Shown: positions 9,243-21,900, counted from the stretch's first letter. The stretch: 61,688 nt of DNA from Clarireedia homoeocarpa (GCA_001465935.1 LNKV01000078.1:49041-110728), one strand, 5' to 3'. Translations and numbers: made by a program. Notes: generated by a model not told the origin, from the sequence alone.

Positions 9243-11446
9243 ATGTCGCTCAAAAATGCCGTCGTCCAACCTCGCATCGTCCATTCGCCGCCTTTCAGCG
9301 TCGAAGCCCCAGGATACAAACCCGTACAGGGCGAGACGATCCCTAGAAGACATCCTTTAACAGTCAACAAGCTCGCAACTCGGCCATCTGAAGATGTCGA
9401 AACCATTTTCGACATCATCACGCGAAGCTCCGAGAAATATGGCAACGCGAAAGCTGTTGGCAGTCGAAAGTTGATTAAGACTCACCAAGAGTTGAAGAAG
9501 GTGAAGAAGATGGTCGATGGAGAACAACAAGAGGTTGATAAGAAATGGACGTATTTCGAATTGAGTGCCTACGAATACATGAGCTTTCAAGATTACGAAA
9601 AGTTGATTCTCCAGATCGGAGCCGGATACCGCAAGCTTGGATTGAACAAAGATGATCGCGTGCATATCTTTGCAGCAACAAGCGCTCACTGGTTAGCATC
9701 AGCCCATGGTGCTGTCTCTCAATCAATGCCCATCGTCACTGCATACGATACTCTTGGAGAAGAAGGTCTCAAGCATTCTCTGGTGGCAACCAAGGCGAAG
9801 GCCATCTTTTTGGACCCTCATCTTTTGCCAACTCTAATCAATCCTCTCAACGAAGCAACCGATATTCAATATGTTATTTGGAATAGCCAGAACGAGGTGA
9901 AGCAAGAAAACATTGACAAGCTGAAGGCGGCGCATGAAAAACTTAAGATCCTAAGTTTCGAGGACCTCCGAAAATTGGGAGAAGAGAATCCAGTTGAGCC
10001 AGTGCCACCAGCTCCTGAAGATCTGTGCTGTATCATGTATACATCCGGATCTACTGGCCCGCCAAAGGGTGTGCCATTGAAACACAAGGCTGTTGTCGCA
10101 GCTAGTAAGTCCGACTCCATGCATGATATATGCGAGCTACTTGTACGGTGCTAACTTATGTTGTGTTTAGTCGCCGGAGTTAGCGTAATCGTCGAACCAT
10201 ATCTTGGCCCTGGTGATGGTCTCTTAACATATCTCCCACTTGCACACATTCTCGAGTTCGTCTTCGAAAATGCTTGCTTGTACTGGGGCGGAACCATGGG
10301 ATATGGAAACCCTAAGACTTTGTCGGATACGTCAGTTCGAAATTGCAAAGGTGATATTCGTGAGTTTAGACCAACTGTGTTGGTGGGTGTCCCAGCCGTC
10401 TGGGAGTCCGTGAAGAAGGGTATTGTTGCGAAGGTAAACAGTGGCAGCCCGATACTCAGAAATCTCTTCTGGGGCGCATTGTGGGCAAAGAACAATCTTC
10501 TACGTTACGGGCTTCCTGGTGCCGAGTTACTAGACTCTGTGGTGTTCAAGAAGGTCAAGGACGCTACCGGTGGACGACTTAGGATATGCTTGAATGGTGG
10601 TGGACCAATCGCTAAAGATACTCAACGTTTCATTTCTATGGCTATTACTCCTATGATTAGTGGTTACGGCTTAACTGAAACAACTGCTATGGGTGCTTTG
10701 ATGGATCCCATGGAGTGGACCGATGAGTCTCTAGGAAACATTCCTGGCTCCATCGAAATCAAGCTCGTTGATTTCGCAGATGCAGGATACTTCTCGACAA
10801 ACAAACCCAACCCTCAAGGAGAAATCTGGATTCGCGGAGAACCTGTCATGGACGGCTACTATGATAACGAGGAGGAAACAAAAGCTGCACTGACGGAGGA
10901 TGGCTGGTTTAAGACAGGAGATATTGGGGAGTTCGACAAGAACGGGCATCTCAAAATCATTGATCGTAAGAAGAACCTGGTCAAGACTTTGAACGGAGAA
11001 TACATTGCGCTTGAAAAGCTTGAGTCCGTCTACCGCGCCGCAACAGTGGTCGCCAACATTTGCGTCTACGCTGATCAACAGAGGACAAAGCCAATTGCCT
11101 TGATTGTACCAGCTGAACCAGCCCTAAAGAAACTGGCCGAAAAGATTGGCGTTTCCGGCAATAGTTTGGAAGAACTGGTCCACGAAAAGAAGATTCAAGA
11201 TGCGGTACTGAAGGAGCTACAACAAGCTGGTAGAGCCGGAGGGTTATCTGGAATTGAAATTATTGATGGGGTGGTGTTGTCTGATGAAGAATGGACCCCT
11301 CAAAATGTGAGTGTACCAAACATCCTTGATTTGAAGATTTCTGCTAACAACAATAGGGTTTGACCACATCAGCTCAAAAGCTGCAACGAAAGAAGATCTT
11401 GGAGAAGTATAAGAAGGAAGTTGATGCCGCATATGCAAACAGCTAG
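9243..11446 (+). CDS. Long-chain fatty acid-CoA ligase (FAA1/FAA4 type)
   Basis: Three exons, 9243-10104, 10171-11306 and 11357-11446, give 695 aa, close to yeast Faa1 (700 aa). The start is the ATG at 9243 (MSLKNAVVQPRI). The enzyme activates long-chain fatty acids with ATP and CoA to acyl-CoA, feeding lipid synthesis and peroxisomal beta-oxidation. It has the AMP-binding signature YTSGSTGPPKG (residues 266-276), the GYGLTETTAMG motif, and the conserved C-terminal WFKTGDIGEFDKNGHLKIIDRKKNLVK block (about residues 533-560) that contains the fatty-acyl-CoA synthetase signature. Intron 1 interrupts KAVVAA|IAGV (branch GCTAAC at about 10150); intron 2 lies near the C-terminus. The C-terminus AYANS is not a PTS1, so a cytosolic, ER or lipid-droplet location is more likely than the peroxisomal matrix. 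Confidence 0.93.
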
Positions 11447-12043
11447 ATGAAATAGTTGTGCGTGATGGGCGATGAAGGATGATATGGTGACAGTAATGGT
11501 TATGAGGAAATGGGATGGTTTTGAGCGTTTGATGTGGTTTGTATTATAATAGCACGCATGCGATGAGCAGCATTTACAATTCTTCTGTCTTACGGTTATA
11601 CTCTAGAATTTCTTAAATAAAGAAAACTCTCAACGTGAACAAATTGATATCGCTCTTTCATACTTTCCATCTTGTCCACGTAATAACCAATTCCATGGCC
11701 GAAGAATAGCCAGGTGAGAACGATCGCAGCTCAGTCACGAGATGACGTGCCTGGAAATGCAGTCGCGCTTCTGTTCTCCACATCTCTAAACAATTCTAAG
11801 CTTCCACCCCTCAATTGATTCCTCGGCCATTTCAATGTGCGATGGTCCAGCTGTGACAGTTTACTCGCACTCTCACGAATAAGCCTTCGTCGATCGCTTC
11901 GGCATGATACTGTACTGCACTATCGGCTTGTTCTATCTTGACACACATATCCCCCTCAGCCGATTGTCGCGTCCTCTTCATTTCACTTCCGCGCAGGATA
12001 AAGCTCACTTTCAGCACCGAGTCTCGAAACCACCATTGCGAAT
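11447..12043. other. Intergenic between FAA and ECM11-domain gene
   Basis: No gene seen. A CCTCGG hexamer, the reverse complement of the CCGAGG fatty-acid response core, lies at 11821-11826, about 220 bp upstream of the next start. Its relevance is uncertain because the downstream gene is not metabolic. Confidence 0.4.
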
Positions 12044-13540
12044 ATGACCGGTAATGGAGTGTCTGAATGGATAGGCTCACGCACTATTGACCCGCGACGT
12101 TCGCCTTCACCAGCACAAAAAATCTCCCGACAGCAACTTGCGCAGAACGCTCGAGTCCACTCCAAGAAAGCACGCCAGACATCCAATCTTCAAATTTCTT
12201 CCAGCATAAGTTCAGCCTATCCAGCAGACATGAACGTTACACCCAACCCACCCTTTACGCAGCCAGTCAACCCTCCGCCTCGTCGACTTACTCCTGCTCA
12301 GTCCAGCTATCCACCATATGGGAAGCCACCACAACACGATTACAATAATCAGGAACACAACCTTTTTGATGGCTCTACAGTCAATAGCGATTTTGACGAT
12401 ACAGTGAGTATCGCCAACAATGCGGAGCCCCAGCCAAGGCGAGTGGGTAGTGATAACGAGGAACATCATGAAGTTGACCGGGTGAATAATTACGACCAGC
12501 ATATGGATGTAGAGGATCAGGGTCAGGTCGGCCGTGACCAGCACGGGTATGCTGATGATGATGAAGATTTCGGTTATCAGCAAGTACCCCTCCAACCTCA
12601 TGCTCAAGCCGCGCATCAGCGAGCCCAAAGCCAGCAGGTGCATTTCAAGCAAAGCCAAACTCCGACTTTAGTGGGACCTAATTACGAACATCTCCAAATT
12701 AGTCCAAATAGGAGAAAGGGGACGGCGATTTCGGGTCGCTTCTCAGGTGCAGCAAGCACTTCCAGGAACGCCCCTCAAGAGGCTGAGAGTTCTCACAAGC
12801 GAGCCCGTTCTCAAGATCGATACATGTCGCCAATTGTTACGAAGCTCACACAATCGGCGGATCAAACGGAGAAGGAGGAGAGAATCAGCAACACTCAACA
12901 ACTCTCACCCATAAGTTCAGAGACATCGGATGAGACCACCACGCGCCTACGATCAGACGAGGAAAGCGACGGAGAATCCACAGACGATGCTAACAGTCTA
13001 CAACGCCAACCCCAACTCCAATCCCGGCCAATTAGCATCCATCCTCCGGAATCTGAGACCACTTTCGACCTGGGTCGCATCAAACCCGATTATGAAGACG
13101 GCGTCTTAAGACAAATGACCTACGCCGAACTCAAAGACCAATCCTTCGACGAGATCCCCAAAGCCAACGAAAGCATCACCGAACCCGACATCTCACTCTC
13201 CAATCTCTCGCTCCCCGAGCGTCTCGCAGCCATCGTAGAGCAACTGTACACGGCTGACCAACGTGAAAATGAAAAACGACAGCAAGAGCTCGCTGAGCTC
13301 TTTACCGCAATGTCGAGGGATGAATGGGAGGAATCGGGAGATTGGTTTTTGACAAGGTTTTCGGATATAGTTAATAAGTTGAGGGATGCGAGGAGGGAGA
13401 AGAGACGGATTGTCGCGGAGTTTGAGACGGAGATGGAAGAGAGGGAGCTGGCGGTTAGGGAGAGTTTACAGGCTTACAGTGAGGATATGGAGAGGATGAA
13501 GGAGGGCGCAGAGACGGTTATTGCTGGGAAGCGGATTTGA
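12044..13540 (+). CDS. ECM11-domain protein (meiotic synaptonemal complex type)
   Basis: Single exon, 498 aa. The first ~330 residues are low-complexity and disordered (Pro/Gln/Ser/Asp-rich, with a PADMNVTPNPPFTQPVNPPP stretch and acidic blocks). The C-terminal region from about residue 341 (FDLGRIKPDYEDGVLRQMTY) through EWEESGDWFLTRFSDIV and the Lys/Arg/Glu-rich coiled coil to the end matches the C-terminal domain defined in yeast Ecm11 and its filamentous-fungal relatives. In yeast, Ecm11 is SUMOylated and with Gmc2 forms the central element of the synaptonemal complex. A meiotic chromosome role is therefore inferred; the old 'extracellular mutant' name is not functional evidence. It lies between two metabolic genes with no shared pathway. 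Confidence 0.8.
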   Translation: MTGNGVSEWIGSRTIDPRRSPSPAQKISRQQLAQNARVHSKKARQTSNLQISSSISSAYPADMNVTPNPPFTQPVNPPPRRLTPAQSSYPPYGKPPQHDYNNQEHNLFDGSTVNSDFDDTVSIANNAEPQPRRVGSDNEEHHEVDRVNNYDQHMDVEDQGQVGRDQHGYADDDEDFGYQQVPLQPHAQAAHQRAQSQQVHFKQSQTPTLVGPNYEHLQISPNRRKGTAISGRFSGAASTSRNAPQEAESSHKRARSQDRYMSPIVTKLTQSADQTEKEERISNTQQLSPISSETSDETTTRLRSDEESDGESTDDANSLQRQPQLQSRPISIHPPESETTFDLGRIKPDYEDGVLRQMTYAELKDQSFDEIPKANESITEPDISLSNLSLPERLAAIVEQLYTADQRENEKRQQELAELFTAMSRDEWEESGDWFLTRFSDIVNKLRDARREKRRIVAEFETEMEERELAVRESLQAYSEDMERMKEGAETVIAGKRI

Positions 13541-14000
13541 GCATGGGGATGATATTTTTGTGGTGCGGGGCAATGAGCATGATACCCCATGTTCCGGTAA
13601 GATGAGTGTTGATACGCATTCATTCGCATTTACAAGGTGGATGGAAATTGAGCGACGACTTGCTTTGTATAACTTTTTGGGGCACATCAAAAAGGTATAA
13701 AGATAGAAGGAAGCATGGTTGTATGAACCAGATAATTTACAGCTGGCAGGGAGTTTATGTTAGCTATCTATAGATACCCATTTGCTTTTAAAATGATATA
13801 ACATTCTATATTAACCTTGCAATGAGAGCATATCGAAGCTGCAAGCAGAGGTTTGCGAAATGTTTCTTACAAGGAAGACGCCAATGATAATGGAGTATTT
13901 CCTGGATCTATTTGCCTGGAATCCACGCCTGGTTCAGTGCTTACGTTGTCTCAGCAAGTAAACCTTTGGTCTACACGTTCCTGGAGTCCAACCCAACCTC
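13541..14000. other. Convergent 3' region of ECM11-type and TDA10 genes
   Basis: Two genes end toward each other across about 460 bp. It contains 3' untranslated sequence and no further coding sequence that I can support. Confidence 0.5.
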
Positions 14001-15036
14001 TCAGATCTTCTCTACCTCCAAAACCTTTCTGTCCTTTCCCACCACCAATCTCAATTGCTTCCCCTTCCACTCCTCACCCTCTCCTCTCCCCTTGAACACG
14101 CCCTCCCTCACCCCATCTAAAAACAGCTCATAAGCAGGATAATACCCATCTACAAACTCCTTCACTTGCTCATCAGTCATCCCCGAACCTTTTTCCCTCC
14201 TCAACTTCTCCTCCTGCTCCCTCCTCCACTCATAAACGTACCGCGTATCCTGCGCGTCTATGTGAATAAACACATGGAACGTATCGGTGATCACATCGTA
14301 ATCTTTCAGCTTTTCATTCACAAATAAGAGAGAGGAGATGGGGTGCGATTGCAGTGTGGTGAATATTCCGGGAAGCAGGTTCTGGCTAGCGGAGTGCTTG
14401 GATATGATGGTTGAGGGAGGGAGAGAGCGGAACCCAACGCACCATCCTTCGAATATTATGACGCGGATGGGGGGTTGTGAGGGCTCGTTGACGGTGCGGA
14501 AAGTGCTCGGTGAAAGACGGTCGCCGAGACCGGAGTGGAGGGATTTGTCGTAGGAAGGGATGGGAGTGGGTTGGGAGGAGAGGAGGGATTGGAAGAGTGT
14601 GCGCGCGAGAGGTATGTCGTGGGTACCTGAGGAAGGCAAGGTTGGCTTTTGCTGGAAATCAAACAGGTGATAGGCAAGAAGCGCGTTCTCAATGACAAAA
14701 TGGGAAGTCAATGAGTGACCTACCGGGCTCCCCTCTAAACCTCACCAGCTTATTCCCCTCATTCTCTCTAGCAAGTTTCTCCTGGTCCGCCCTCGTCAAA
14801 TATAAATCATCAATGCTCAAAACCAAGGTCTCGAGTCCGTGCTCCTTGGTCAAGACATCGTAGAGAATATTCACAAGAGTAGTCTTTCCAGCACCTTGTA
14901 TGCCATTCAGTCCGATAACGAATGGAGTTTTGGGATGCTTCTCCTGATGGGCGGAAAGATGAGATAGGATAAAGGGGATGATGTGAGGAGCTTTGTCGTC
15001 GATGATTGCAGGAGTGAGGGAGGTGGTGGACGCCAT
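14001..15036 (-). CDS. TDA10: TDA10-like P-loop kinase (putative D-glycerate 3-kinase)
   Basis: Two exons on the reverse strand, 14724-15036 and 14001-14626, give 312 aa (yeast Tda10 is 290 aa). The 97-bp intron joins FRGEPG to THDIPLARTLF, the conserved GxPGTHD segment of the family, in phase. The Walker A loop GIQGAGKTT is at residues 45-53; LSIDDLYLTR follows as the Walker B-like/DDFY motif, and VIIFEGWCVGFR is the family's EGW motif. The fold belongs to the phosphoribulokinase/uridine kinase-like P-loop group. Plant GLYK homologues phosphorylate glycerate in photorespiration; the fungal substrate is less certain. The gene is divergent from FOX2, sharing the 680-bp region 15037-15715. Confidence 0.88.
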
Positions 15037-15715
15037 GTTTGGATCATGAGTGGCAGGCCATTGCGAGGAGACCGAGGGTGAATATCGGCGACGGGGGTGG
15101 AGAGGAGTTCATTTTTCTGCTGCGCTGTGGGGGTGAACCTGGGATTCCCGCTTACAGCTTCCGCGATGATAGGAAACTGTCGGTTGTTTTTTTCGGGAAG
15201 AGAAGATGGGAAAGCCGTAGGAGTGGGAGCGCAAGCAGAAATGGTTAACTCAGGCACAAATACTTGATGCCTAATTATTTACATGTGAAGCGAAGCATAA
15301 GAAAGCTTTGTTCAGTATATTATGGCATTCTCTGCAATTGGCGATAATGAATAAGATGAATGTGTCGATTTCCATACACTGAGCTCTTTAACTTACTGAA
15401 ACCTCCACATGATGATGTATTGGAAAAGCATGTGAAGAAATCTCCAATACTTGCAGTACACCGTAGGATGATGTAGAACTACCCCGGAAGTGTGGAGTCA
15501 TGCGGAACGGAGCTCCAAAACTTAGCACTAGACATGTGCCGAGGCATGAGCAAAGCCGAGCAGTTACGAATCAACACCAGACTCTTATATTACCTGAATC
15601 TCCAGCAGTTCTGTTTACACCTCTACTTCATTCCATCTCTTATACTCTTGTGAAGCTTCCTTGATTCCAAACAAGAGGCATTGAGAGACGTACAATATAT
15701 ATAATACCAACAATC
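15037..15715. promoter_or_regulatory. Divergent TDA10/FOX2 promoter
   Basis: A shared upstream region of 679 bp. It contains two CCGAGG hexamers, at 15072-15077 (beside TDA10) and at 15539-15544 (about 170 bp upstream of the FOX2 ATG). CCGAGG is the established core bound by the fatty-acid regulators FarA and FarB in Aspergillus and by related Ctf1 proteins. The position of the second copy fits regulation of FOX2, but a hexamer this short also occurs by chance. Confidence 0.5.
15539..15544. promoter_or_regulatory. CCGAGG fatty-acid response element candidate
   Basis: CCGAGG in the proximal promoter of the peroxisomal beta-oxidation gene FOX2. FarA/FarB-type Zn2Cys6 activators are known to recognise this core in filamentous ascomycetes. 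Only the match and its position are seen here. Confidence 0.45.
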
Positions 15716-18700
15716 ATGTCTGAATTACGCTTTGATGGACAAGTTGTCGTTGTAACGGGAGCAGGCGGTGGACTTGGAAGAGCATATGCATTATTCTTCG
15801 GATCGAGAGGTGCAAGTGTAGTGGTCAATGATCTCGGCGGATCATTTAAGGGCGAAGGCAACTCAACTAAAGTGCGTCAATCTCATCCTCCTATCCTCCC
15901 ATCATCGAAACAATCCACATTCCTAAGCTATCTCACTAACATCATCCCGAAAAGGCCGCAGATGTAGTCGTCGACGAGATCAAAGCCGCAGGCGGCAAAG
16001 CAGTAGCCAACTACGATAGTGTCACTGATGGCGAGAAGATCATCGAGACAGCGATTCAAAACTACGGCCGTATCGACATTCTGATCAACAATGCCGGTAT
16101 CCTTCGTGATATTTCATTCAAGAATATGTCTGATCAGGACTGGGATTTGATCATCGCGGTGCATGTCAAGGGGTCATATAAATGCGCGAGAGCCGCTTGG
16201 CCTCATTTCAGAAAACAAAAGTTCGGAAGAGTTATCAACACTGCCAGTGCTGCGGGTCTATTTGGAAGCTTCGGACAGACGAACTATTCAGCGGCTAAGT
16301 TGGCGATGGTCGGTTTTACGGAGACGCTAGCGAAAGAGGGTGCTAAATACAACATCCATGCCAATGTCATTGCGCCTATCGGTACGATATATTGTCGCCT
16401 TTTAGTGAGAGTGGGATGCTAATAGAATCTAGCTGCCAGCCGAATGACGCAAACGGTCATGCCACCCGAGATTCTCGAGAATCTCAAACCGGATTGGGTT
16501 GTACCTCTAGTAGCCGTCTTGGTTCACAAGGATGCACAAGAGAACGGATCGATCTTCGAGGCCGGCGGTGGACACATTGCGAAGTTAAGATGGGAGCGTT
16601 CAAGTGGTCTTCTTCTCAAAGCCGATGATTCCTACACCCCTGGAGCTATCTTGAAGAAGTGGGATGAAGTCAACAACTTCAAGAATGCCGAGCACCCTTC
16701 TGGTCCTGCGGACTTCATGACTCTTCTTGAGAAATCGATGAAGATGGGTCCAAACGATAAGGGGGAGACTCTTGACTTCACAGGCAAAGTTGCCTTGGTG
16801 ACTGGTGGTGGTGCCGGGTAAGTTTTTTTTCAACTTGGTAGAGTTATCTTGGCTAATCATTGCAGTATTGGTCGATGTTACTGCTTAGCATTTGCCAAAT
16901 ATGGCGCTTCGGTCGTTGTCAACGATTTGGTGAATCCAGATGATGTCGTTCAGGAAATTAAAAAGAACGGCGGCAAGGCAGTTGGTGTTAAGGCGTCTGC
17001 TGAAGATGGAGATGCAGTCGTTAAGGCTGCAATTGATGCTTATGGCCGCATCGATATTGTTATTAACAACGCCGGAATTCTCAGAGACAAAGCATTCACT
17101 AACATGGATGACAAGATGTGGGATCAAGTAATTGCTGTTCATCTTCGTGGTACCTACAAGGTCACCAAGGCTGCGTGGCCATACTTCTTGAAACAGAAAT
17201 ATGGTCGTGTTGTGAACACCACTTCAACCAGTGGTATTTATGGTAACTTTGGACAGGCCAATTATTCTGCAGCTGTAAGTCCATCTATCCTATCTGGTAT
17301 ACTAGATGCTAATTACCATAGAAATGTGGTATCCTCGGTTTCTCGCGTGCCCTAGCCCGTGAAGGTGCAAAATACAACATTTACGTCAACACCATTGCAC
17401 CCAACGCTGGTACAGCAATGACCCGAACCATCATGCCAGAAGAGATGGTCCAAGCTTTCAAACCAGACTACATAGCGCCACTGGTCGTCGCTCTTTGCAG
17501 TGACAAGGTTCCTCCACCACCAACTGGTGGTCTTTTCGAAGTTGGCAGTGGATGGGTTGGACGAACAAGATGGCAGCGAACAGGCGGCCATGGCTTCCCT
17601 GTTGATGTTCAACTTACACCAGAAGAAGTTCTCAAGCACTGGGAAAGGATCACAAACTTTGACGATGGACGAGCGGATCACCCAGAGGACGGTCAAGATG
17701 GTTTGAAGAGTATTATGGCGAATATGCAGAACAAGAAAGGCGGAGCGAGCAAGGTATGAAACTTTCTGCCAACTGTTTTGATTAGGAGTTATGTTATAGT
17801 CAAAAATGAAGCGCATGTTAACGTATCATTGTGAGCAGAAAGCTGAAAAGAAAGTTGAAGTGAACCAAGAAATCTTGGATAATATTGCTGCTGCAAAGAA
17901 GGCTGAAGCTAAAGGCACTGAGTTCCCGTATACTGAACGGGATGTCGCTCTTTACAATCTTGGAGTTGGTGCGAAGAAAAATGAGCTGTCTTTAGTTTTG
18001 TATGTCTTGCAGTCTATTGTTTGTGGTATTCGACTAACAGATTTCCAGCGAGGGCGATGAAAATTTCCAACCCCTCCCAACATTCGGCGTCATCCCGTCC
18101 TTCAATGCTGAAACACCCTTCTCCTTCGACGATATCGTCCCCAACTTTTCTCCCATGTTGCTTCTACACGGCGAAGAATACCTCGAAATCCACAGTCACC
18201 CTATCCCCACCTCAGGCACCCTAATCTCGTCTCCAAAACTCCTCGAAGTAGTAGACAAAGGTCGTGCCGCCATCGTCAAGACGGGAACCACGACTATCGA
18301 AAAGGAGACTGGTAAAAAAGTCTTCTATAGTGAACGGACGGTGTTCATTAGAGGTAGTGGTGGGTTTGGTGGCGAAGGAAAGGGTGCGGACAGGGGGAAT
18401 AGTACGAGGGCGAATGAGCCGCCGAAGAGAGACCCGGATGTTGTAGTCGAAGAGAAGACGACGGAGGAACAGGCTGCGCTTTATAGACTTTCTGGTGATG
18501 TGAGTTCCTTCACGTTATAATTTTGGTTGCGATGGGCGGGGGCGGAAACCTTGAGTAATGTGCTAATGATGGAAACAGTATAATCCTCTTCACATCGATC
18601 CCGCCTTTGCGGCGGTGGGTGGATTTAAAGCTCCAATTCTTCATGGGCTTTGCTTCATGGGCTTTGCTGCGAAGGCGGTTTATCAAAAGTCAGTTCGCTC

Positions 18701-18939
18701 CTTTCTTGATAGTTTTGCAATTTTTGGGTATTGACTAACATCGCTGTAGGTTCGGTGCCTTCAAGAACATCAAAGTGCGCTTCGCAGGCACGGTTATTCC
18801 AGGCCAGACATTGGTGACGGAGATGTGGAAGGAGGGGGCGAATAGAGTTGTTTTCCAGACGAAGGTCAAGGAGACTGGGAAGTTGTGTATTGGTGGGGCG
18901 GCGGTGGAGCTGCTTGAGGGGGAGAAGGGTAAGTTGTAA
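15716..18939 (+). CDS. FOX2: Peroxisomal multifunctional beta-oxidation enzyme (hydratase/3-hydroxyacyl-CoA dehydrogenase)
   Basis: Nine exons: 15716-15871, 15955-16381, 16433-16817, 16866-17274, 17322-17753, 17800-17999, 18049-18499, 18579-18688 and 18750-18939. All junctions keep phase and give 919 aa (yeast Fox2 is 900 aa). Two tandem short-chain dehydrogenase domains are followed by a hotdog/MaoC hydratase-2 domain. SDR-A has TGAGGGLG (14-21) and catalytic Y163-SAA-K167. SDR-B has TGGGAGIG and Y456-SAA-K460. The hydratase motif GDYNPLHIDP (about 819-828) carries the catalytic Asp/His pair. The protein ends GKL, a plausible PTS1, placing it in the peroxisome matrix. It hydrates trans-2-enoyl-CoA to the D-3-hydroxy intermediate and oxidises it to 3-ketoacyl-CoA. 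The upstream CCGAGG and the nearby acyl-CoA synthetase fit fatty-acid-induced expression. Confidence 0.95.
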
Positions 18940-21900
18940 GAGTGGTGATGTTGATGTATGGTTTGAGAAGAGGGGGGCGGGGGAGCGGGGGAGCGGAGAT
19001 GGCTTGATGGAATGTTAGAATGATATCACGTTAAGTACTGAATTCAGGGGGTTGAATCAGGGCTCGGCACAACGAATTGTGATGGAATTGTTTTACTAGC
19101 TATATATCAAAATGAAATTTCCTTTTTTATTCTTAGGTTGGTCTTGAGTTGAGATCTTCTCATGTATATTTTGCGTTCATCTCATATACCATGTCGCCTT
19201 CTTCGCGTCGGTAGGCATATTCTGAGCTCTTCGAACAATCAATGGTGAATTCTAACGATCGATGCGTCATGTGTGCACGCGTTGTTTGATGTTTCCGTGA
19301 AGCCGCGGAAAGTTCTGCGGCATTTCTTGGAGATTGATATGGAAGTTCCTCCCAAGGATATATCCTCGGCTCGTCCCATCTCGCAGTGCTTTTGGCAGAA
19401 TTTTGAGGTTGCATTGTGGAACCGTGGAGATGAGAATTACGGGATAGCTGTGAGGGCACTTTTTTGGCTTTGGTTATGATTATGTTTTCGTTGGAGGTTC
19501 TCGTCGTATATATTCTTGTTGGATATTATTATCTAATGTTTTCGCTTCGTCAAGTAATTGAGATGAGATGAGATACGATAGTGGAGGCTGAGGCGGTCGA
19601 TGTTTCGTCTTGTATTTTCATGTTCGTGCTGAACTGTTTCGGCTCGGATGAAAAAAATGGAAGTCCTGTTTTGAATTCTCGATGAGGGTGAAAGCAAATG
19701 TGCTACAGTTGATTTGATGTTGAGCAGATGTGGTCGCTCTTGTGTTTATCTCAGCTGTGGTGAATCTGGGGGTGCTTATGAGGAAGGAGCGGTAGCAAGT
19801 GCTCTCGTTGCATATCATGTTGTTGCATTTGCGAATCGTGTAAATTTTGAGGCCGTTTTTTTCATCTTTTGGGTGATTCCGTGTGGAGGTACATGCCCGT
19901 CAACGTGTTTCGTAGAGGTGGGTGCATAGAATCATGTCAAGAACTAGTTCTGCTGCGCGTTGCTCTTATGTTAAAGCTCTGCCGACCGGAGGTATGATAT
20001 AAGAATGAATAGGGAAACGAAATTGAGCAGCCGATTCGTATCGTAACTGATGGCAGCATAAAGAATACCGAGCTAGAAAATATCGCGTTCCGGATATTCC
20101 ATCTATGGCAGGAGCCAGACAATGGAACAGTGAGGGAGATCAAAGAATGTAGATCTGCTCCGCTCCATGTTGAATCGTATTGACTGTGGAAGGTATGTGG
20201 GATTTCGGATGTCAAATTGTGTCTTGCTCTAGCTGCGCAGGTGGCCTACCCCGGAATGATAGCGAGAGCCATGGGATTTGTAGAAGAACGCGGCGTATCT
20301 TGTGTTCAGATAGAGGCTTGGAGTGATGGATTCTGATCTACCGGCACTTCTTGTACTGTTGGGTTTCCTGGTGCGGCAGTCATCGAGGCTACCTCCTCAG
20401 ACGTCTCTCGATCTAGACGAATATAAGCCAACTAAAGTACCGTTGGCCACCAGCAGACAGCTGATAAATCTGCTAAGAGTAATGCTCACCTATCTACATC
20501 AACTTTTCTATGTTAGGTGATTGTTCATGATGGTTGTTTCACTTATCTTCCTTCGATGTGAGTGGCGATCCCTTCTTCGTTTGCTCGAGCAGTCTTGTCT
20601 CGTATGCTCACATGGAAGTTTTCGGCCAATCCATAATATCAAAATCAATCCTAGATCCAGGGAATGACAATTGGTTCTCTAACATCGAGGAGAAGGCTTT
20701 GTTGCTGAAGTGACATGGGATGGAAGGTTGGTCAGGGAATCGGCGCTATCGTACATGCTAGCTGTGGGTGTAAGGTAAGTAAGCTCATCAGGCGAAGCCT
20801 CAAAATCTTCGTAGTATCGCACCAAGGATTAACTCTCAGAAACTTCATCGGAGACACGTACACTTAGACACTGTCTGCAAATACCTCAGATTATGATCGC
20901 ACGGACTTGTTTCGGTCCAACCGCTACTGGGTGGCGGTATACAGGCTGTTATTTAGGTATGATTGAACTTTCCAGTTTGCGAAATTCTCGCCCGGAGATT
21001 CATCCGGTAGGTAGATGCGTTCGGCTGGTCGAAGTGCTTCATTAGAAAACCAAGTAGTGCTAAGTTTACGTAGCCGTTGTATGTTCAGTGCGTTAGATTG
21101 ACATTGGAAGATTTTGGTATGGAAAGGGGTGAAGGGATCTATCAAGAAAACATAATTGCCTGGATAGCCGATAGAAAGAAAAACGTGGCTAGAATAGCTT
21201 TGTGGTTTTGTATGATTTCTGGCTGCTGAACAGCAAAGTGTTGATCTAAGTGCGGCAAAGTGCATAAGGGCACCCCCAACGTCATCACTATGGATACGGA
21301 ATACCACCTTCATCTCCCTTTTTAACTAGCAGCCCCCCAGGATTGGAAAGTTGTTCATCCGAGCATACACTCAAAAAATTACTTCCTGTTTCGTGAATAG
21401 GCGACGCGATCGATTGATTTGAAAGAACAACAAACGCCCCGAGAAGCACTAAGTGATATAAAGGGTGAGATTTTAGATGGCTACTATACACTACTACGTA
21501 ATCGACAGATTCCTCGATTGGTGAATCCAACATTGACTGCAAACTTCTCCGAACGAAGACGACACATCCAACAGCTTCACCTAGTTACAGACTTCTTAGT
21601 ACGACACCCTGGAAGAAATAACAATTACGGTTTTATTACATGCAGAGTCTTTGCGCAAGCTATCCACAAGGGTTTACATCTTGGGCCTTTCCCAAGGCAA
21701 TCTTACAAACATAGATCAGTGGATTTGTACCTATTCTGATGTTGCGAAGAATCTAGCCACCTTCACTTCATCTCGCATTACGACAACGCCCGGCTTCTAT
21801 GGGGCCCCGCTTATTCCTGCATGCACATCTAGCGGTGACAAGAACCTTCTATAGGTCCCGACTATGTCAAAGGTGCTCGGTACCGTTTTCGAAATGAGCT

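Noticed and set aside
15716..18520. Separate short-chain dehydrogenase genes at 15.7, 16.1, 16.8 and 17.4 kb
   Set aside because: All are exons of one FOX2 gene; every junction has GT-AG ends and keeps phase.
20924..21313. 129-codon reverse frame with an ATG
   Set aside because: No recognisable domain, no upstream splice structure, and composition like the surrounding non-coding DNA.
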